From Marivivens sp. (GTDB lineage: Bacteria; Pseudomonadota; Alphaproteobacteria; Rhodobacterales; Rhodobacteraceae), in NCBI GenBank assembly GCA_024642115.1, contig JAHEBU010000006.1:1-64000 (forward strand): DNA of 64,000 nucleotides, in the 5' to 3' direction. Positions 1 through 9,200 of the stretch are shown here, piece by piece. Every line of letters begins with the position of its first letter. Position 1 is the stretch's first letter. Made by a program: the position numbers and the translations under genes. Below the pieces are notes generated by a model. That model did no database searches, was not told the DNA's origin, and was given only the letters and a program-made list of their open reading frames with translations.

Positions 1-110
1 GGCGCACTCACATGCTCCGCCCCCTCGAACCGCAACAGATTGAGCGTGTCCTTGCCCAACGCCGTCGTGAGCCGCCCCATCCGGGCATCCTGCGCAAACG
101 GCTTGTTCAT
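1..110 (-). CDS. VgrG-like type VI secretion spike protein, N-terminal fragment
   Basis: Only the first 36 codons lie in the window; the gene runs off the left edge on the minus strand. The visible N-terminus starts with ATG at 110 and contains RLTTALGKDTLNLLRFEGAE. This fits the opening beta-strands of VgrG/TssI tip proteins, which usually begin with a short tail, then a 'TPLGKDxLLLxxFxGxE' pattern. VgrG trimerises as the puncturing spike on the Hcp tube of type VI secretion. No other T6SS gene is visible, so this may be an orphan vgrG or the edge of a cluster. The call rests on about 25 informative residues. Confidence 0.55.
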   Translation of the reverse strand, partial: MNKPFAQDARMGRLTTALGKDTLNLLRFEGAEHVSA

Positions 111-279
111 TACCCAAAACCCCGGAGGTTAACCTGCCAGACCAGATGTTAAGCAAATGTCAGGGCAAGGCAACCGACAGTTGCAGGGCACCGCCGATGA
201 CCGCACAAGGCGGATTTATAGTCCACGATGTCCCGCGCTAGCCATGCCGCCCCAAAGGCTGCCCAAACGGCACCGGCCC

Positions 280-792
280 TCAGGGCATCAAGATCGCCTT
301 GCGGTCGTAGGTCGCTGTGTCCGTCGTCCCATCGTCATAGGCGATGCGCACGGTGACGCTGCTGACCGACCCGGGATCAAAGGTCAGGTAAGGCAGAAAA
401 TCCTCGATCTGGGTCATGGCGTTGGGCTGGGCGGTGTCAGCGTGGCAGGGCTCCAGCACCATCGGTTCGGTGGGCTCCGCCCCGTTCAGGCCATAGCTCA
501 CCTCCCACAGGCCACAGCGCCAGGCCAAGAGGTTGGTGAAATACAGCAGGTCATGGCCATCATAATCGCGAACGGCCACCCAGGCCGGCTTGGTCGCGGT
601 CAGGATGGGCTTGACCTCGGTGGCGGTGGTGAACTGGCCGGTGGGTTCCTGCGGATCAGGGGCGCGCGCGGCCGAGGAGGAGGCGGTGGCGACCGGCTCG
701 CTTGGCAGGGCCACGACCGGACCATCGCTCGAAGGGCCGCCAAGCCCGCCAAAGGCCATTGCCAGAACAAACGGGATCAATAACGGATTCAT
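280..792 (-). CDS. Hypothetical exported protein
   Basis: A 170-residue protein. The start at 792 is chosen because AAAGGA lies about 6 bases upstream and the N-terminus (MNPLLIPFVLAMAFGGLGG) is a good Sec signal or membrane segment. An earlier in-frame start would only add arginine-rich, non-hydrophobic sequence. A low-complexity Ala/Ser/Pro stretch (about residues 20-50) leads into a folded-looking C-terminal part with two cysteines and many acidic residues, ending near TYDRKAILMP. I do not recognise a family. It is divergent from the glycosyltransferase-like gene at 878, so the 85 bases between them should hold promoters for both. Confidence 0.6.
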   Translation of the reverse strand: MNPLLIPFVLAMAFGGLGGPSSDGPVVALPSEPVATASSSAARAPDPQEPTGQFTTATEVKPILTATKPAWVAVRDYDGHDLLYFTNLLAWRCGLWEVSYGLNGAEPTEPMVLEPCHADTAQPNAMTQIEDFLPYLTFDPGSVSSVTVRIAYDDGTTDTATYDRKAILMP

Positions 793-877
793 CTCAATTC
801 CTTTGCAAATCCCCGGCTTTTGCCTGTGCCGGTTTGGTTCTATACTGCCCGTAACAAAACCACGGGGCAGCAACAGT

Positions 878-1891
878 ATGGCGCGCAAACCGGTGTCTGG
901 CCAGACCGTCGGCCAGCCCTACAACATCCTGATCGTCGGGCAGTCCGGGCGGCTTGCCTACGAGGCTCTGCTGTTCGCCGTAACCTTGCGGGCGCAGTCA
1001 CCGGGCTTTGCCGGGCGGCTGATCGTGGCGGAACCGCAGCCGGGGGCGCTCTGGGATCGGGACCCCCGGATCGAGGCGCCCGTGGCCGCAGCCCTGCGCG
1101 ATCTGGGGGCCGAGATCGTGCCCTTCACCAACCGGCATTTCGGCAAATCCTACCCCTACGGGAACAAGATCGAAGGGCTGACCGCCCTGCCCCCCGGCGA
1201 ACCATTCGTGTTCTTCGACAGCGACACACTGGTCCTGGGGGAACTTTCAGGCATCCCGTTCGACTTCGCCCGCCCCTCGGCGTCAATGCGGCGCGAAGGG
1301 ACGTGGCCCGAGGAAGAGCTTTATTGGCCAGGCTATACGGCGATCTGGAAATCGCTTTACGACCGGTTCGGGCTGGATTTTGCAAGCTCGCTGGACCTGT
1401 CCAAGCCCGACGAATACTGGGAACGCTACCTCTACTTCAATGCCGGCTGGTTCTTTGGCGCGGATCCGGTCGCCTTTGGCAAACGGTTCACTGACTGGGC
1501 CGTCAGCGTGCGCGACGCGCCGCCACCCGAACTGGTGCTGCAACCGCTCAACCCGTGGCTTGATCAGGTGGTGCTGCCCCTTGTCATCCATTCCCTCGGC
1601 GGCGGGCGACCGGGGCCGGCGCTTGCCGGGCTGGACGGCGACCTGACCTGCCACTACCGCACGCTGCCACTGCTTTATGCCCGCGAAAGCGACCGCGTGG
1701 TCGCGGTACTCGAGGCTGCCATCGCCCCCAACAAGGTCAAGAAACTGCTCAAGGATTACGACCCTTTCAAACGGATGCTGTATCAGGGGCGGGGAAACAA
1801 AGCGCGCGAGATGTTCGACCGCGCCGACCTGCCGCGCCGGGAACGGCAGATCCGCAACCGGCTCAAGACCGAAGGGCTGTGGATGCGCTGA
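878..1891 (+). CDS. Glycosyltransferase-like protein (DxD motif)
   Basis: 337 residues from the ATG at 878. An upstream in-frame extension antisense to the neighbouring gene is discarded as non-coding in character. The N-terminus has a nucleotide-binding look (NILIVGQSGRLAYEALLFAV), and FVFFDSDTLVLGEL near residue 110 is a DxD-type motif as used by GT-A glycosyltransferases to hold the metal and nucleotide sugar. The centre is rich in Trp and Tyr (ELYWPGYTAIW, YLYFNAGWFFG), and NAGWFFG resembles the NxGxxxF segment of GT8-like enzymes. No signal peptide or membrane segment, so probably cytoplasmic. Substrate unknown; the family assignment is by motif only. Confidence 0.6.
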   Translation: MARKPVSGQTVGQPYNILIVGQSGRLAYEALLFAVTLRAQSPGFAGRLIVAEPQPGALWDRDPRIEAPVAAALRDLGAEIVPFTNRHFGKSYPYGNKIEGLTALPPGEPFVFFDSDTLVLGELSGIPFDFARPSASMRREGTWPEEELYWPGYTAIWKSLYDRFGLDFASSLDLSKPDEYWERYLYFNAGWFFGADPVAFGKRFTDWAVSVRDAPPPELVLQPLNPWLDQVVLPLVIHSLGGGRPGPALAGLDGDLTCHYRTLPLLYARESDRVVAVLEAAIAPNKVKKLLKDYDPFKRMLYQGRGNKAREMFDRADLPRRERQIRNRLKTEGLWMR

Positions 1892-1903
1892 GAACGGCCA
1901 GGG

Positions 1904-1920
1904 CGGGGGCGCCGCCCCCG
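1904..1920 (+). terminator. GC-rich hairpin after the glycosyltransferase-like gene
   Basis: CGGGGGC (1904-1910), a GCC loop, and GCCCCCG (1914-1920) form a perfect 7-bp stem 12 bases past the stop codon. There is no clear U-run. The rest of the interval to 2087 holds a second weak hairpin (GGGGGC/GCCCCC around 2052-2068) in front of the convergent VOC gene and no gene that I can see. Confidence 0.4.
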
Positions 1921-2087
1921 TCCCGTTGCGCCGCCATGGTCGCTCGGACCTATGGCGCAACATCGGCACCGGAACGGCCTAAGATCCTAATTCTTACTTA
2001 ACGGCTGCCTTTGTGCCAAAAATATCCTCGGGGGAGTCCCGCAGGGACGGGGGCAGACAGCCCCCTGCCCGGCCCGCAATGGGCGCC

Positions 2088-2501
2088 TCAGTGGGCAAAG
2101 ATCGCCGCGTCGCTGGCAAATCCCTTGATCTCGATCGGATTGCCGCTGGGGTCGCGAAAGAACATCGTCCATTGCTCGCCCGGTTCGCCCTTGAACCGAA
2201 CCTGCGGGGCCATGATGAAATCGGTCTGTCCCTCTTCCAGCCTACCTGCCAGCGCCGTCCACTGGTCCAGCGGCAGGACAACGCCAAAATGGGGCATCGG
2301 CACCCTGTGATCGCCCACCCGGCCCGTGGGCGCATTGGCAAAGGGCTGGCCCAGATGCAGGCTCAACTGGTGGCCGAAAAAGTCGAAATCGACCCAGGTC
2401 TCTGTCGACCGTCCCTCGTCCGCGCCCAGAACGCCGCCATAAAACGCACGCGCCTCGTCCAGATCGCGGACATGAAAGGCAAGGTGAAAGGGAACAGGCA
2501 T
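2088..2501 (-). CDS. VOC-family (glyoxalase/dioxygenase-like) protein
   Basis: A single-domain vicinal-oxygen-chelate protein of 137 residues: opening PFHLAFHVRDLDEARAFYGG, then WVDFDFFGHQLSLHL and a second half with VPMPHFGVVL and WTMFFRDPSGNPIEIKG. The paired beta-alpha-beta-beta-beta layout and the end motif 'FRDPSGNPIEIKGF' are typical. Two in-frame ATGs lie 6 bases apart. GGAGG directly abuts the outer ATG (2507) but is 6 bases from the inner one, so 2501 is the likelier start. Substrate unknown; such small proteins range from glyoxalases to antibiotic-binding proteins. It is convergent with the gene ending at 1891. Confidence 0.8.
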   Translation of the reverse strand: MPVPFHLAFHVRDLDEARAFYGGVLGADEGRSTETWVDFDFFGHQLSLHLGQPFANAPTGRVGDHRVPMPHFGVVLPLDQWTALAGRLEEGQTDFIMAPQVRFKGEPGEQWTMFFRDPSGNPIEIKGFASDAAIFAH

Positions 2502-2614
2502 CGGCATCCTCCGGCAAGATCGGTGTCACAGTACCGTGCGCCCCGACCCGTTGCACCTTGAAAAAGCGGGGCAATGGGGACAGGGTCCGCCCAACCAAAC
2601 CCCGGAGGTCCCTC

Positions 2615-4000
2615 ATGCGGCTGGTCCTGCCCCTGCTTCTGATCGCCACACTGACCCTGCCGGGCGCCGGACGAGCCGAGGATCAGGTGCCCGCCTCGCC
2701 GGCACAGGTCAAACTGACGCTGGCCCCAGTCGTCAGCAGTGCCGCCCCTGCCGTCGTCAATATCTACGCCACCCGGCTTGTCGCCCAACGGCAAAGCCCC
2801 TTTGCCGACGATCCGGTCTTTTCCCGTTTTTTCAACGAAAACTTCGGTCAGCCACGGGTGCAGAACTCGCTCGGGTCAGGGGTTATCCTGCGGCAGGACG
2901 GCATCGTCGTGTCAAACTACCATGTGGTCGGCGACGCGGCCGAAATCCGGGTCGTTCTGGCCGACCGGCGCGAATTCGACGCCCGGGTTCTGTTGGCAGA
3001 TCGCGGCGCCGATCTGGCCGTGATCCAGCTAGAGGGCGCGCAGGACCTGCCTGCCCTGACACTGGCCGACAGCGACACGGCTCAGGTCGGCGATTTCGTC
3101 CTCGCCATCGGGAACCCGTTCGGGGTGGGTCAGACAGTGACCAGCGGCATTGTCTCGGGCCTCGCCCGTCCGGGGGGCAACATGGGACGGGGCGACGGGT
3201 ATTACATCCAGACCGACGCGGCCATCAATCCGGGCAATTCCGGCGGGGCGCTGGTGGATCTGGACGGAAACCTTCTGGGCATCAACACCTCGATCCTCAC
3301 CCAGAACGGCGGGTCAAACGGGATCGGTTTCGCCATCCCCGCCAACCTCGTTGCCCAATATGTGAGCCAGGCCGAGGCGGGTGCTGTCGAGGTCACCCAC
3401 CCCTGGTCCGGGGTCGAGGTCCAGCCGGTGGATGCCACCCTGGCCGAAGCGCTGGGGCTCAGCGTCCCGCATGGCGTCATCCTCAACCGCCTGCATCCCG
3501 ACAGCCCCTATGGGACGGCGGGTCTGGTGACGGGTGACGTGATCACCGCCATCGACGGCCAGCCCGTCGATGCGCCACAGGAACTCGACTATCGGCAAGC
3601 GATCCGGGGGGTGGGGGCTATGGTGCGCGTTACCTACTGGCACGACGGGGTCGAGGACGAGGCCGAGGTGACCCTTGCCGCTGCCCCCGGGGGCGACCGC
3701 CAGCCGGTGCGCATTTCGGACGGCACGATCCTGGACGGTCTGACCGTGCAGGACCTGACCCCGCAACTGATCGACGCTCTGGGCCTGCCGCTGGATGCGA
3801 CCGGCGTCGTCGTGACCGATGTCGCGGGCCGCGCCGTCCGGGCGCAACTCGCCCCCGGCGACCTGATCCTCGCCCTCAATGGCCAGCCGGTGACGACCGC
3901 CGCCGACCTGCCCGGACTGCTGGCTCAGGCCGGGCGCACTGTCCGGCTGGAATTTCAGCGCGGCAGCCAGCGGGCGGTGCTGCGGCTGCGCGGCTTCTAG
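2615..4000 (+). CDS. HtrA/Deg-family periplasmic serine protease with two PDZ domains
   Basis: 461 residues. The start at 2615 follows CGGAGGTCCCTC and gives a clean signal peptide (LVLPLLLIATLTLPGAGRA). The trypsin-like domain has the full triad: His103 in SNYHVVGDA, Asp133 in RGADLAVIQL, Ser209 in NPGNSGGAL. Two PDZ regions follow, about residues 260-350 (GVILNRLHPDSPYGTAGLVTG) and 365-460 (GVVVTDVAGRAVRAQLAPGD). This is the layout of DegP/DegQ-type envelope quality-control proteases, near their usual 450-500 residues. The gene appears monocistronic, 60 bases before metY, and no RpoE-like promoter could be assigned. Confidence 0.92.
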   Translation: MRLVLPLLLIATLTLPGAGRAEDQVPASPAQVKLTLAPVVSSAAPAVVNIYATRLVAQRQSPFADDPVFSRFFNENFGQPRVQNSLGSGVILRQDGIVVSNYHVVGDAAEIRVVLADRREFDARVLLADRGADLAVIQLEGAQDLPALTLADSDTAQVGDFVLAIGNPFGVGQTVTSGIVSGLARPGGNMGRGDGYYIQTDAAINPGNSGGALVDLDGNLLGINTSILTQNGGSNGIGFAIPANLVAQYVSQAEAGAVEVTHPWSGVEVQPVDATLAEALGLSVPHGVILNRLHPDSPYGTAGLVTGDVITAIDGQPVDAPQELDYRQAIRGVGAMVRVTYWHDGVEDEAEVTLAAAPGGDRQPVRISDGTILDGLTVQDLTPQLIDALGLPLDATGVVVTDVAGRAVRAQLAPGDLILALNGQPVTTAADLPGLLAQAGRTVRLEFQRGSQRAVLRLRGF

Positions 4001-4060
4001 TTGTGGGGCGGCCCCGCATCCCCTAGTCTGCGGCGAAATCGCGCATGAGGGAGGCGACCT

Positions 4061-5347
4061 ATGACCAAGACCCACGGCTTTGACACGCTGCAAATCCACG
4101 CCGGCACAGCACCCGACACCGCCACAGGTGCGCGGCAGGTGCCGATCTACCAGACCACAGCGTATGTGTTCCGCGATGCGGACCACGCGGCGGCTTTGTT
4201 CAATCTGGCCGAGGTCGGCTATATCTATTCCCGCCTGACCAACCCCACCGTGGGCGCGTTGCAGAACCGGATTGCCGCCCTAGAAGGCGGCGCAGGTGCG
4301 GTCTGCTGTTCGTCGGGGCACGCGGCCCAGATCATGGCGCTGTTCCCGCTGATGGCACCGGGGCGCAATGTCGTCGCCTCGACCAAGCTTTACGGCGGCA
4401 CGGTCCAACAATTCACCAACACGATCCGCAAATTCGGCTGGTCGGCCAAGTTTGTCGATTTCGACGATCTGGCGGCGGTCAAGGCGGCCATCGACGACGA
4501 CACGAGGGCTGTATTCTGCGAATCCATCGCCAACCCCGGCGGCTACATCACCGACCTCGATGCCATCGCCAAGATCGCCGATGCGGCACAAATCCCGCTG
4601 ATCGTGGACAACACGACGGCCACGCCGTATCTGTGCCGCCCGTTTGAACACGGGGCGACGCTGGTGGTCCATTCCACCACGAAATACCTGACCGGCAACG
4701 GCACTGTCACCGGCGGGGCGGTCGTGGATTCGGGCAAATTCGACTGGTCGGCGACGGACAAGTTCCCCAGCCTGTCTGCGCCCGAACCCGCCTATCACGG
4801 GATCACGTTCCATGCCGCACTCGGGTCGATGGCCTTTACCTTTCACGGCATCGCTGTCGGCCTGCGCGATCTGGGCATGACCATGAACCCGCAGGGCGCG
4901 CATTACACGTTGATGGGGATCGAAACCCTGTCGCTTCGGATGCAGCGGCATGTGGAAAACGCGGTCAAGGTGGCGACCTGGCTCGAAAACGATCCGCGGG
5001 TCGATTACGTCACCTACGCCGGGCTGAAATCCTCGCCCTACTACGACCGGGTGGCCAAGATCTGCCCCAAGGGCGCGGGCGGGCTGTTCACGTTTGCGGT
5101 GAAGGGCGGATATGACGCCTGCGTCAAGCTTGTGAACGGGCTGGAAATCTTCAGCCATGTGGCCAACCTTGGCGACACGCGCAGCCTCGTGATCCACCCC
5201 GCCTCGACCACGCACCGGCAGCTCAGCCCCGAAAAGCAAGAGGCGGCAGGGGCCGGACCGAACGTGGTGCGCCTGTCCATCGGGATCGAGGATGCGGACG
5301 ACCTGATCGCCGATCTGGATCAGGCGCTGGCCAAAGCGACCGCCTGA
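4061..5347 (+). CDS. metY: O-acetylhomoserine sulfhydrylase / aminocarboxypropyltransferase
   Basis: A 428-residue PLP enzyme of the Cys/Met metabolism family, making homocysteine from O-acetylhomoserine and sulfide in methionine synthesis. The N-terminal GFDTLQIHAGTAPDTATGAR and PIYQTTAYVF are family signatures. The PLP-binding lysine is Lys208 in VVHSTTKYLTGNG, and the C-terminal IHPASTTHRQL is the usual substrate-binding end. GGAGGCGACCT precedes the ATG. Length matches MetY rather than the shorter MetB/MetC/MetZ (about 380-400). It stands alone and converges with the SIMPL gene across a strong hairpin. Confidence 0.93.
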   Translation: MTKTHGFDTLQIHAGTAPDTATGARQVPIYQTTAYVFRDADHAAALFNLAEVGYIYSRLTNPTVGALQNRIAALEGGAGAVCCSSGHAAQIMALFPLMAPGRNVVASTKLYGGTVQQFTNTIRKFGWSAKFVDFDDLAAVKAAIDDDTRAVFCESIANPGGYITDLDAIAKIADAAQIPLIVDNTTATPYLCRPFEHGATLVVHSTTKYLTGNGTVTGGAVVDSGKFDWSATDKFPSLSAPEPAYHGITFHAALGSMAFTFHGIAVGLRDLGMTMNPQGAHYTLMGIETLSLRMQRHVENAVKVATWLENDPRVDYVTYAGLKSSPYYDRVAKICPKGAGGLFTFAVKGGYDACVKLVNGLEIFSHVANLGDTRSLVIHPASTTHRQLSPEKQEAAGAGPNVVRLSIGIEDADDLIADLDQALAKATA

Positions 5348-5382
5348 TCCACGGCGGACAAAATCCTGAATCGGGATTTCAA

Positions 5383-5415
5383 CGGCCAGGGATTTTCGAT
5401 GAAAATCCTTGGCCG
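5383..5415. terminator. Long hairpin between convergent metY and the SIMPL gene
   Basis: GGCCAGGGATTTTC (5384-5397) and GAAAATCCTTGGCC (5401-5414) pair around a GAT loop; including the outer C-G pair this makes 15 bp with one G-U. A smaller AATCC/GGGATT hairpin precedes it at about 5362-5378. Its place between two convergent stops suggests bidirectional termination, although U-runs are short. Confidence 0.6.
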
Positions 5416-5421
5416 CTCCGT

Positions 5422-6126
5422 TCACTCGCCGATGGCGTAGACCACCGTGACGCTGGCCTGCACGCTGATCTGGCCTGCCGCGACAGGCACGGCCATGGCG
5501 GCATCCATCCGGAACATTGGCGCCGGGTTCGGTTGGCTGGACCAGCCCTGTTCGGAAATCGACTGCACCGCGCCGACCGTCACGCCAGCCGCACCGGCGT
5601 ACAGATCAGCCCGCGCCATGGCGTCGGCCACGGCGGCCTTGCGGGCCTCGGCCAGCAGGGGGGCGCGGTCCTGCACGTCAAAACTCAGCCCCTCCAGACG
5701 GTTGGCCCCGGAACTGACCGCCGCACCGATGATCTCGCCCACCTTGTCCAACGCCAGCACCCGCACATTGACCGAAATCGAGGCGCTATAGCCCACGACA
5801 CGGGGCTGCGGGTCCGAGGATGACTGGTCATAGCGCTGATCCAGCCGCAGCGACCCGGTCTGGATATCTTTGGGGTCGATTCCGGCGGCGGTCAGTTCCG
5901 CCATCACCGCTGTCATTCCGGCATTCATCGCAGCGACCGCATCTGCGGCCTTTTCGGCCTCTTCGGTCACACCGATTTGAACCACCGCCATGTCGGGGGT
6001 CACGTCGATGCTGCCTTCGCCGGTCACAGTGATTTGACGGGGCTGGGTGGATTGGGCCTGCACGGCGGGGGCGGCCAACAGGGCCAATCCCAGCACGGTT
6101 GCGCGGCACAGGGGAATCACGGTCAT
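5422..6126 (-). CDS. SIMPL-domain (DUF541) periplasmic protein
   Basis: 234 residues. Start at 6126, with GAAAGGACCC just upstream and a signal peptide ending near AAPAVQAQS. The mature part opens ITVTGEGSIDVTPDMAVVQIGV, the hallmark of SIMPL/DUF541 (YggE, BP26-like) proteins, and continues with DIQTGSLRLDQRYD and VNVRVLALDKVGEIIGAAV. The family forms large periplasmic or outer-membrane-associated oligomers with poorly defined roles, such as oxidative stress in E. coli YggE and the BP26 antigen in Brucella. Divergent from the 1092-residue gene at 6296, leaving 169 bases that must carry both promoters. Confidence 0.88.
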   Translation of the reverse strand: MTVIPLCRATVLGLALLAAPAVQAQSTQPRQITVTGEGSIDVTPDMAVVQIGVTEEAEKAADAVAAMNAGMTAVMAELTAAGIDPKDIQTGSLRLDQRYDQSSSDPQPRVVGYSASISVNVRVLALDKVGEIIGAAVSSGANRLEGLSFDVQDRAPLLAEARKAAVADAMARADLYAGAAGVTVGAVQSISEQGWSSQPNPAPMFRMDAAMAVPVAAGQISVQASVTVVYAIGE

Positions 6127-6295
6127 TTCAGGGTCCTTTCGGGGTTTGCGATATCGTCTGTTCGTTTGACGCAGGCCGCAAGCCGATCCTTGGAACCGGT
6201 TTCCAAATACTTGGAGTTGGCGGGAAATTGCTGTAGCGTCGAGGCGGCTGGGCGGGGCCATTCCGCTGGCCGGGCGAGGATGATAAGGCCAAACG

Positions 6296-9200
6296 ATGAA
6301 ACCAAATTTTGCCCTCCTGCTGTCTTTTGACGGCCTTCGCCTTCTTCATCGTGTGTCCAACGGCTGGCATCTGGTCGGCGAGGTGCCTGTCGATTCGCCC
6401 GATCTGTCCAAGGCGCTGTCGCTGCTGCGGCGCACGGCCATCGACCTTGACCCGCGGGGCCTGCGGACCAAACTGCTGATCCCCAACGACCAGATCCGCT
6501 ACATGGCGCTCGACACCACCCGCGCGTCCGAGGATGACGTGCGCGCGGCGCTGGACGGGGCCACACCTTATGCGGTCAACGATCTGGTTTACGACTACGT
6601 CCGGGGCGGCGGGCGCACCTATATCGCAGCCATCGCCCGCGAAACGCTGGACGAGGCCGAAGCCTTTGCCCGCGAACACAAATTTGCCCCTGTCTGTTTC
6701 GCGGCCGTGCCGGAAGAGTTCACCTATGCGGGCGAAGCGTTCTTTGGTCCGACCAAGGTTTCTGTCAATCTGATCGGCCCGAACGAGACAGTCGAACGGG
6801 ACGCCGAGCCGGTCCGCATCGTCGGCAAGGCGCATCTGCCCAAACAGGATGACCCCGCCGAGGACACCGCAGTCATGGCGGTATCGCAGGTCGCGGTCGA
6901 ACCGCCCGCCGCTGCTGAACCGCCGGGTCCGACCGTGGCCGAAGATGCGCCGACTTCACCGCCCACCATCGTTGACGCGGACCCTGTCGTCGAACCGCCT
7001 GCGCCTGCTGACGTCACGACAGGGCTCGAGTCAGAGCCTGCAACCGACGACATCGTGGAACCTGCACCCCTCCCGTCCGCCGACCTGGATGTGGACAGCG
7101 CCGAGCCCCCTGCCGTCCTGCGCGATCCCGTGCTCGAGGATTTGGGGACGCCGGACATTCCCGTGCCAGAACCCAGCGACGGGCCGATAACCCCCGGCCT
7201 GGACCAGATCCTGGCGGTGCAACCACCGACCGACGGCTCTCCCACTGACCCGGTCGAACCCGTGACCGCCGCCGATGGTGCGGTCGAACCGGTCTTTGCG
7301 TCCCGCGCCCGACCCCTGCGCGCCTCTGAACCGCTGGTTGCGCCTTCGGCTATCATGCCGCCGGTCGTGGCCCCTGCCCCCCGGGTGCCACCGCGCAGTT
7401 CGGGTGGACCCGCTGCTGCTGTCGCCAAGGCCCAGCCGTTCGAACGGGCAGAGCCGGTGTTTTCCAGCCGCGCCCGGGCGGACCTGACCACGCCGCCCCA
7501 GCCCAGTTTGCGTGCGGTGACCATGCCCGGTGCCGGGCCAGTGCCACAGGCGCCTGCTCCGGTCGCCGAAACGGGTCCGGTGGCGTCAGAGGCGACATCG
7601 CTTGCCGTTCCGGTTGCGGTTCCGGCGCCGGTGGTGGGCTTGCAGGGCGCGGACCGCAGCGCGGATGCCGCCGGATCGGCCCCGCTGCGCCCGGTGGACA
7701 CAGCCGCCCCCGTGCCCGCATCGGCCCCCGCCGTGACAGGCGTATCGGATGCGGCCCTGCCGCCCGATGCCCGCCCGCGCAAGACCGCAACCGTCACCGC
7801 CTTGCGGCCAAAGGACGAGGCTGCACCCGCCCTGACCGCGCCGCCGCGCGCGCAACCGGCCGCTCTGCCCGCCACAGCCGAAGATGACGAGCCGACCGAG
7901 CGCGACCGGCTGACCGTATTTGGCGCGCGCAAGGGTCCAGTGCGGGGCAAGCCCCGGTTTCTGGGGCTGATCCTGACTGTAATTCTGCTGTTGTTCCTGG
8001 CAGCGGTGGCTGCGCTGGCGGCCACCAAGGGGCCGCAGGCGCTGGCATGGTTGCTGGGGCGGGGCGTTGCCACGACAGAGGTGGCGGCGACGACCAACGT
8101 CGCCCCCGACGCTGCCTTACAGACCAGCGTGCAGGACGAACAAAGCGCCGATCTGGCCGATCTGGGCATCCCGGCAGCCGCCGATCAAGGCCCCGCTGAT
8201 CTGACTGCGGCCAGCGACCTGGCCCCCCTCGCAGCCGATCTTTCTGCCGCAGACCCTGCGGCAGAGACATCGGCTGCAACTGCGGCGCCCACCCCAGCCG
8301 AACCCACGCTTTCCGCCAATCCCGATGTGGTCGCCAGCATGGCCGGGGCGCTGGCCGCGCTGACCGCCGCGGATCAGGCAGCCGCCCCGGTGGGCAACCC
8401 GCCCACCATGAACCCCGTCGCAACCGCAGCCCCCGCCGAGGACACCCCCGGTGCGGCCATGTCGCCCGCCGAGGCAGAGCGGATTTATGCGGCCACTGGT
8501 GTCTGGCAGCGGGCACCGCGCCTGCCGTTGACCCCCCGGTCCGAAACCGCAGACGACGTGCGCGTGGCGGCCATCGACCCGGTCAGCCCCAGCCGCGATG
8601 CCGTGGCGCTCCCCGATGCGGCTGTGGCGGCACCCGACCTTGCGCTTGTCACGCCGCCCAATCCACCCGCGCCCGGCGTGACCTTTGCGCGCGATGCCAA
8701 CGGCTTTGTCCTTGCCACGCCCGAAGGGACCCTGACCCCGGACGGAATCGTCGTCTATGCGGGCAAGCCGTCCGTCGTGCCACCGGTCCGGCCCGGAACC
8801 CAAACCGACGCTGCGGCCGAAGTGGCGGCGGACGCGCCCCTGCCGATCACACCGGGCGGGGTGGCTCTGGCCAGCTTCCGGCCGCAGGAGCGGCCCACCG
8901 ATCTGGTTGAACAGACGCAGCGGTCCACGCTGAACGGGCGGTCGCTGGACGAGTTGTCGCGGATTCGACCGACGGCGCGGCCCCCCGGACTTGCGCCCGC
9001 GCCCGCACCCGAACCCCCTCCGGTCGAGGCGGCGGCGCCTGCCTCCGAAAATCCTGCCCCCGACAACCCGGTGCCGGACGTGGCGGCCATTGCCGCGGCC
9101 ATCGCGGCCTCGGCCCCGCCCGACCTCACGGCGGGGGCGACCCGGCTTGCAATCGCGGCCTCGCCCCGGCCGGACAGTCGGCCGCGCAACTTTGCCCGGG

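Noticed and set aside
2011-2085. A small gene after the glycosyltransferase-like protein
   Set aside because: The frames here are short and contain only hairpin-forming GC sequence without a ribosome-binding site.
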